DNA of 11,011 bases. Origin: Deltaproteobacteria bacterium. GTDB taxonomy: Bacteria; Desulfobacterota; DSM-4660; Desulfatiglandales; HGW-15. The notes below the pieces were generated by a model, which did not search any database, had not been told where the DNA came from, and worked only from the letters and a program-made list of their open reading frames with translations. Where the stretch lies: NCBI GenBank assembly GCA_016929815.1, contig JAFGIC010000272.1, forward strand, positions 1 through 11,011, written 5' to 3'. Shown here one piece after another: positions 6,977 to 11,011 of this stretch (its first letter is position 1; each line of letters opens with the position of its first letter). The position numbers were made by a program, and so were the translations under genes.

Positions 6977-7887
6977 TTTGAAGCCTTTTTTGACCGCAGA
7001 ACCTCTACAGGGGCATAGTCATCAATCAGCACCCGGACATCAAAGTCTGCCCCGGTCAAATCCCTGAATGTGTCGGCATATGTCGATAGAGGAAAGTCAA
7101 ACCCTAAATCTTCCTGCAATGAGGTTGTGCGTTCCTGTAAGATTGTTTTTGATATGACCGTCTTTTGAGAACAGGCTATAAGGATATAATTGTTTGAAGG
7201 AACAGCATCAATCATATAAACATTAGGAAACACGTCCTGATATGTCCTGACCTCGGAAAGAAAGAATTTGTCGGTATTCGGGCCCCAGATATTTGAGGCG
7301 ACGACGCCGGTTTTTTTAAGCCTATCTTTTACAAGTTCAAAGAATTCCCTTGTAGTAAGATGGAAAGGGATTGACATGTCATCGTAAGCATCAAGGAAGA
7401 TGATGTCATATTTCTCTCTTGTACTGCGCAGAAAACGCCGTCCGTCCATCACAGAGATATTCATATTTGGCGCAGGTTCGAAAAAAAAGTAGTCTTTTGC
7501 GGCGGTGATTACATCCTCATCAATCTCCACTATGTCTATATCCGCATCAGGATAGCATTTTGCCATTACCCTTGGGATCGAACCGCCTCCCAATCCTATT
7601 AAAAGGATCTTTGAGGGTTTCCCTTCCAAAAAGGCGGGGACGACAAAGGCTGCTTTAGTGTAGGGAAACTGAATATCGAAGGGATCGCTTACGCTTACCT
7701 TGCTCTGACTGCCCCTGGCCCTGTTAAAAGAAAGATAACGGTAACCATCCTGCTCTGAAACACGGATATGGTGATACAGTGAGTCCCCTTCATAAAGGAC
7801 TATTTCTTCTCCAGTCCATGCAACAGCACTCCACGGGATGATAATTAAAAAGCAGGCAGAAAAAAATCGGGGCGAAATTCTTCTCAT
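6973..7887 (-). CDS. spermidine-synthase-like protein with signal peptide
   Basis: A 304-residue protein with the Rossmann methyltransferase-like fold of spermidine synthases. G98-L-G-G-G stands where true aminopropyltransferases have GGGDGG. E121-I-D-E, D148-G and D166-A-Y-D169 follow, then IPFHLTTREFFE. Loss of the Asp in the glycine loop and the DAYDD form in place of DSSDP are typical of the 'spermidine synthase-like' branch, so polyamine synthesis should not be assumed. The N-terminus is unusual: arginines at 2, 3 and 7, a hydrophobic stretch (about 8-22) and an A-V-A site near 23 look like a Sec signal peptide, or else a membrane anchor, which would put the domain in the periplasm. The start at 7887 is preferred because GGAG lies 9 nt upstream; an ATG at 7902 would add five residues. 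It overlaps the membrane-protein gene by 4 nt. Confidence 0.83.
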   Translation of the reverse strand: MRRISPRFFSACFLIIIPWSAVAWTGEEIVLYEGDSLYHHIRVSEQDGYRYLSFNRARGSQSKVSVSDPFDIQFPYTKAAFVVPAFLEGKPSKILLIGLGGGSIPRVMAKCYPDADIDIVEIDEDVITAAKDYFFFEPAPNMNISVMDGRRFLRSTREKYDIIFLDAYDDMSIPFHLTTREFFELVKDRLKKTGVVASNIWGPNTDKFFLSEVRTYQDVFPNVYMIDAVPSNNYILIACSQKTVISKTILQERTTSLQEDLGFDFPLSTYADTFRDLTGADFDVRVLIDDYAPVEVLRSKKASK

Positions 7888-7896
7888 AACAATATT

Positions 7897-7900
7897 CTCC
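7897..7900 (-). promoter_or_regulatory. ribosome binding site deciding the start at 7887
   Basis: Minus-strand GGAG at 7900-7897 stands 9 nt before the ATG at 7887. The alternative ATG at 7902 has no clear site upstream and shares its last base with this one. Confidence 0.5.
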
Positions 7901-7912
7901 ATATGCCCATAG

Positions 7913-8053
7913 AAGGCAGGAGTTCAGGGAATGTGGTTTGTTCTGTCCATAGGAATAGCACAGAGTATATTGACTTTTAAAGACACAGGTAAAATATCCT
8001 TACTTAATACGGAAATCAAAGGGTTTCGTCAATAATTCTTATAAGGCAGGAGT
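7913..8053. repeat. direct repeat AAGGCAGGAGT, two copies
   Basis: AAGGCAGGAGT occurs at 7913-7923 and again at 8043-8053, 130 bp apart. The two copies bracket the candidate promoter of the spermidine-synthase-like gene. They could be regulator sites or the ends of a small insertion; an 11-bp repeat can also arise by chance in a window of this size. Confidence 0.25.
8004..8032 (-). promoter_or_regulatory. possible promoter for the spermidine-synthase-like pair
   Basis: On the minus strand TTGACG (8032-8027) is followed after 17 bp by TATTAA (8009-8004), five and four matches of six to the housekeeping consensus. It would start transcripts near 7997 and give the downstream pair a separate promoter from the beta-barrel operon. 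Confidence 0.42.
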
Positions 8054-8142
8054 AAAAATAACTTTAATTTTTTCTGCATGCTATTTTTCTTTCTTCTTGT
8101 ATCTGACTCGGTATGCCGGAGTTACGATTCTCGACTAAACTG

Positions 8143-8234
8143 GCCGCGCAGCGGCAAGCAGCTTAGCTGTTTTCTGTATTCTGTCTGCTGAATTCATATA
8201 ACAATCTCGCGGCACACCGCAGGGGAGTAATCCC
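8143..8234. terminator. group of short hairpins after the beta-barrel gene
   Basis: Four small symmetric elements follow one another: GCCGC-gca-GCGGC (8143-8155), the odd palindrome CAGCTTAGCTG (8159-8169), GCGG-caca-CCGC (8209-8220) and GGGA-gtaa-TCCC (8223-8234). They lie just after the stop of the minus-strand beta-barrel gene, where a terminator is expected. None has a proper T run on the minus strand, so termination is uncertain; a relic or dispersed repeat is equally possible. Confidence 0.3.
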
Positions 8235-8241
8235 ATAGAGA

Positions 8242-9435
8242 TTAAAAATAGTATTTTATCTTTACAAGAAAACTATTTTCTGAATAATCCCCGTCTTCCT
8301 CCTCTTCATTTGTCCTGCTGTACTCAGCCTCGGCGGTCCATTTGTTTGAAAAATCATGCCTGATGCCTGACTTGATCTGCCGGCGGTATTCCTCCTGATT
8401 GTAATGCTCTATATCCAGTTTATTACCGGAGGCGCATTCGGCAATCCTTTTCTCGTAACCCAGGAAGATCCGCGTATCTTTTGTTAATTTAAAGGAAGGG
8501 TTGATCTCGATCGTGTGCCTGCTTGAAGACCTGTCAATGACAGTAAAAAGCTGCGCGTTTCCTTTAATCTCCCCATCGTTGTTGATATCCGTCCCGGAAA
8601 CGGTTTCATCAAACAAGATCAGTTCACGGTTGCCCGGGGCGGCTACGTCCTCATACAGGTAGATCATCTCAAGGTCTATCCTTGAAATAAATTCAAGATC
8701 CATTTCAATCCCGACCCATGAGATATCCTGATCCCTATTACTGAATGTTGAATTATATCTTCGAATGCGGTGGCCTGCAAAGGGCCCGATAGACAATCCT
8801 GAGAGCCTGGCGTCATTATTATTTATTATCTCTTGTTCATAGGCAATTATTCCCTCATACTCGTCATAGATCGCAGGGGAATAGATCCTTTCTTCCCTTG
8901 GGATGTTTCCGTTTGCGTTTTCGTCATTAACACCTGAAAGATAATTCTTCTTGAAAAAATCGAATAAAAAATCCCCTTCAAGCATCAGTATGCCCTTTTC
9001 TCCCAAGGAATTTCTTAATCTTATCCTGACCTTAGGGAAACTGCTTTCACGGTTTTCTGAATAATGATTATACCTGAGCCACGATACCATCGACAGTTTG
9101 CCGCCAAGAGGACCGTCTGAATCAAGGCCCAGGCCCACCTCCGGCGAAACAATAAAATCAGACACGGATTCCATGTCTCTGAATCGCCCGCTGACTGCGT
9201 CCTCAGGGGTGTTTGCTTCCAGCATTGAAACCTGAGAATCGTCAAGACGAAATACATTGTCAGTGTACTCAATGCAGGTTTCAGCATATGCCTGCAATTT
9301 AATATCACTTTCATTATTATCGGCGGCCTCAGATACTGACGCCGGGTACAATCCTTGCGTTAGAGAGGCAATCAGCAAAGAAACCAAAAGCAATTTCCTT
9401 AATGTAAACAGTGTCTTTTCAGCAATCTCTTTCAT
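8242..9435 (-). CDS. predicted outer-membrane beta-barrel protein
   Basis: A 397-residue exported protein of no family I can name. It has a Sec signal peptide (Lys/Arg-rich start, hydrophobic 14-25, probable cleavage near 37-38, S-E-A-A-D). The rest is rich in alternating polar/hydrophobic stretches and ends in KIKYYF, the terminal Phe expected of BAM-inserted outer-membrane barrels. The early YTDNVFR motif resembles the first strand of several uncharacterised barrel families. D283-I-N-N-D-G-E-I has the D-x-N-x-D-G spacing of a calcium-binding loop in an extracellular-loop-like stretch. AAGGAAAG stands about 5 nt before the ATG. It follows the DUF4956 gene by 22 bp and is the last gene of the VTC operon, suggesting the system reaches the outer membrane. 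A channel or surface role is inference. Confidence 0.75.
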   Translation of the reverse strand: MKEIAEKTLFTLRKLLLVSLLIASLTQGLYPASVSEAADNNESDIKLQAYAETCIEYTDNVFRLDDSQVSMLEANTPEDAVSGRFRDMESVSDFIVSPEVGLGLDSDGPLGGKLSMVSWLRYNHYSENRESSFPKVRIRLRNSLGEKGILMLEGDFLFDFFKKNYLSGVNDENANGNIPREERIYSPAIYDEYEGIIAYEQEIINNNDARLSGLSIGPFAGHRIRRYNSTFSNRDQDISWVGIEMDLEFISRIDLEMIYLYEDVAAPGNRELILFDETVSGTDINNDGEIKGNAQLFTVIDRSSSRHTIEINPSFKLTKDTRIFLGYEKRIAECASGNKLDIEHYNQEEYRRQIKSGIRHDFSNKWTAEAEYSRTNEEEEDGDYSENSFLVKIKYYF

Positions 9436-9457
9436 CTTATCTTTCCTTATAAATTTT

Positions 9458-10090
9458 TCAGTTATCCGGATAACGGTAATATATCTTTATCATGGAGGTG
9501 TCATTTAGGAAATTAACGGATTCTACCTCCGCCTTCTGAATCTTAAATCCTGTTCGCTCTGTCAGGTCTTTAATGAGAAGATCGTAATTTTCAGGTTTTA
9601 CCAGATCAATCTTTTCATATTTGATGACCTTTACAAGGTCCCTGCTGTGCAGAAGGTTTTTTTCAAGTATTAATATTGTCGCCAGAACAACCATGTTTGC
9701 CAGCAACAACTCCGAGTAACTTATACCTTCATCGGCAAGTGCATTCAAGACCGCGATAATTATAGCGGTGAACATATAGGTCATCTGTCTGATCGGAATC
9801 TGTTCCGTCCGGTACCTGATTATGGAAAAAACCGCAAAAAGCCCGAAGGCGAATCCGATTTTTAATTTTATGCTCCCCAGCATAAAGCATACAAGAAATA
9901 CGGAGACATTTATCATAAAAGTAGTAAATAAATAGTCTCTTTCCTTATAGACAGGGTAGAAGATTAATCTTAATATGATAAATGCAAATATCAAATCTAT
10001 CGCCAACTTCACCAGAAAATATCCGATATTGTGAAGATTAATTAATTGAACCCCCATTAATGAATATTGCTCGATATTGTCAAAAAACAT
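9458..10090 (-). CDS. DUF4956 family membrane protein
   Basis: An inner-membrane protein of the DUF4956 family, about 210 residues. Hydrophobic segments are near 22-45, 56-75, 79-91, 100-118 and 126-142, followed by a soluble C-terminal tail of about 65 residues. The signature is GFAFGLFAVFSIIRYRTE followed by the IPIRQMTYMF stretch. Family members are commonly encoded beside VTC-domain proteins, exactly the arrangement here; their biochemical role is unknown. Two ATGs compete: 10096 is 3 nt from the AAGGAG site and 10090 is 9 nt from it, so 10090 is slightly preferred (210 rather than 212 residues). The ribosome binding site overlaps the stop codon of the VTC gene, pointing to translational coupling. 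A role as membrane partner or translocation element for the VTC product is inference. Confidence 0.88.
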   Translation of the reverse strand: MFFDNIEQYSLMGVQLINLHNIGYFLVKLAIDLIFAFIILRLIFYPVYKERDYLFTTFMINVSVFLVCFMLGSIKLKIGFAFGLFAVFSIIRYRTEQIPIRQMTYMFTAIIIAVLNALADEGISYSELLLANMVVLATILILEKNLLHSRDLVKVIKYEKIDLVKPENYDLLIKDLTERTGFKIQKAEVESVNFLNDTSMIKIYYRYPDN

Positions 10091-10098
10091 GTGCATGA

Positions 10099-10106
10099 TC
10101 TCCTTA
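10099..10106 (-). promoter_or_regulatory. ribosome binding site fused to the VTC stop codon
   Basis: Read on the minus strand, TAAGGAGA combines the TAA stop of the VTC gene (10106-10104) with the AAGGAG site of the DUF4956 gene. Ribosomes ending on the first gene are placed directly on the start region of the second, a layout that keeps two products in proportion. Confidence 0.7.
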
Positions 10107-10871
10107 CATTAATTTATTGAGTTTTAGCAATTTCTTTTTGAAACGGTTATGTTTTATATCCTTTTCCATCATGGCTATCCCCATGCAGTATTTGCTGAAT
10201 CTTGAAGGAAATATTTTTATACTCTTAAGATATTGAAAAAACGGGGAATTCATCGATGTATTTTCACTTTTAATTTCAGCAATAACCAGATTGTTGATCT
10301 TCTTGGAGTTCATTTGCTTATCGGTATATGTAAGATTCACATCAAAGGTCAGCCGTTCTTTATTAATGAGATTTCCAAAGGTAATGCGGTTAAAACTGAT
10401 CCATAAAGAAGGGCCTACCAGGTCAATGATGTCGCCGTTATTTATCAAAACATGTTCTCTGGCAAATTTCTTTGATTCTTCTGATAATTCATTCCTGATA
10501 TTACTGTCTTCAAGCAATAAACGATTCTTGATGGTTTTTCCCTTGTTGTTTTTAAATTTAATCTCAAAAAAGCATTGATTTGTTTCAATATATTTTCTGC
10601 ATCTTAATTTATATCTGTTTAATTTTCTATTATGATGCTGGAGATAAAAGAAGTGATCGGCAGTGTCATAATAAAGATTTTCGTATTTAAAGGCGCAATT
10701 CTCATCAATTTTAAGGATCTGATATCCCTTTTGCAGATAATTAAGAACGGGTTCTAATTTATCCCTATGAAAGATAAATTTATTATCAAACCTCTTCATG
10801 AGTTTGATTGCATTTAATCCATCCAGGTCTATTGTCTGAAAATGAGCGAGGTATTGTTCAATATGATCCAT
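10104..10871 (-). CDS. VTC-domain protein, polyphosphate polymerase-like
   Basis: A 255-residue protein with the VTC domain, a triphosphate-tunnel fold known from the yeast Vtc4 polyphosphate polymerase, which builds polyphosphate from ATP. The tunnel residues can be followed: K31 in RFDNKFIF, R86/K88/R90 in RYKLRCRKY after the YYDTAD motif, E103 and K105 in FFEIKFK, R117, R162, the LTFD motif at 174-177, E199 and K201 in AEIKSE, and K227 in SRFSKYCMG. All charged positions I would expect appear present, so it may be active. There is no signal peptide or membrane helix, so it is probably cytoplasmic at the membrane face of its DUF4956 partner. The site before the ATG is weak. It is the first visible gene of the operon. 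Polyphosphate synthesis in bacterial members is inferred by homology; another triphosphate-linked reaction is possible. Confidence 0.88.
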   Translation of the reverse strand: MDHIEQYLAHFQTIDLDGLNAIKLMKRFDNKFIFHRDKLEPVLNYLQKGYQILKIDENCAFKYENLYYDTADHFFYLQHHNRKLNRYKLRCRKYIETNQCFFEIKFKNNKGKTIKNRLLLEDSNIRNELSEESKKFAREHVLINNGDIIDLVGPSLWISFNRITFGNLINKERLTFDVNLTYTDKQMNSKKINNLVIAEIKSENTSMNSPFFQYLKSIKIFPSRFSKYCMGIAMMEKDIKHNRFKKKLLKLNKLM

Positions 10872-10897
10872 TTTGCATTGAACCTGCCATGATATCT

Positions 10898-10935
10898 AAT
10901 TAGTGTCCATCCGAATTTATATATGGACAATAATT
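10898..10935. promoter_or_regulatory. inverted repeat around a -10-like box upstream of the VTC gene
   Basis: AATTAGTGTCCAT at 10898-10910 is matched by ATGGACAATAATT at 10923-10935, 12 of 13 positions pairing with one mismatch (10903/10930). The 12-nt spacer holds TATAAA on the minus strand (10921-10916), about 45 bp upstream of the VTC start. A two-fold repeat straddling a possible -10 box is the shape of a repressor operator. No good -35 was found, and the site matches no regulator I know. Confidence 0.38.
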
Positions 10936-11011
10936 GGTTTGCTGCTCGACCTTTTAAAAGAGGCCTTATTGTCATTTATCACAAATCACATCCGTATTTA
11001 TTTCACCTATA

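Larger units (their letters stand above)
7888..8241. other. intergenic region between the beta-barrel and spermidine-synthase-like genes
   Basis: A gene-free stretch of about 350 bp. The part nearest 7887 holds a candidate minus-strand promoter and a roughly 110-nt leader. The part nearest 8241 is a GC-richer patch with several short hairpins that may end the upstream operon. A 17-codon frame on the plus strand (8113-8166) is the only notable short open frame, and it has no ribosome binding site. No RNA gene or riboswitch was recognised. Confidence 0.6.

Noticed and set aside
10945..10965. Palindrome CTTTTAAAAG near the right edge as a terminator
   Set aside because: A self-complementary 10-mer without a loop or T tract, so it is not a credible hairpin, and no gene ending there is visible.
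1..11011. CRISPR array, tRNA, insertion sequence or phage genes
   Set aside because: No regularly spaced repeats, cloverleaf-like sequence, transposase or phage protein could be seen on either strand.

Overview
The window looks like chromosomal DNA from a moderately AT-rich, Gram-negative bacterium. The Gram-negative call rests on a signal-peptide protein with a beta-barrel-like body and a terminal Phe, and on several clear Shine-Dalgarno sites. The gene mix (short glutamine-dependent NadE, IlvD, DUF1846, YwbE, a spermidine-synthase-like pair, a VTC-domain protein) would suit an environmental lineage such as Desulfobacterota or Nitrospirota, but no marker gene settles this and the taxonomy is a guess. 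No tRNA, rRNA, CRISPR array, transposase or phage gene was recognised.

Left part (1-855): a minus-strand STAS-domain protein (134-442) is followed by the first codons of another minus-strand gene that runs off the left edge. A 413-bp divergent intergenic region (443-855) separates it from nadE and carries several copies of the heptamer TAACATG. Centre-left (856-4332): nadE (glutamine-dependent NAD+ synthetase) and ilvD (dihydroxy-acid dehydratase) run on the plus strand. They meet a convergent DUF1846/UPF0371 gene at a 43-nt hairpin that overlaps the stop codon of the latter. Centre (4330-6252): the DUF1846 gene, then a YwbE-family small protein with a good sigma70-like promoter.

Right part (6383-10871): everything is on the minus strand, in two probable transcription units. 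The first to be transcribed (10871 to 8242) encodes a VTC-domain polyphosphate-polymerase-like protein, a DUF4956 membrane protein and a predicted outer-membrane beta-barrel protein. The second (7887 to 6383) encodes a spermidine-synthase-like methyltransferase-fold protein with its own signal peptide, overlapping by 4 nt a six-helix membrane protein. That membrane protein matches the membrane domain that in many bacteria is fused in front of the synthase-like domain; here it is a separate gene placed second.

The most interesting parts are the VTC-DUF4956-barrel operon, which could be an envelope-linked polyphosphate-related system, and the split, reversed and apparently exported spermidine-synthase-like pair next to it. 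Both functional readings are inferences from domain recognition by eye. nadE and ilvD are ordinary metabolism genes.
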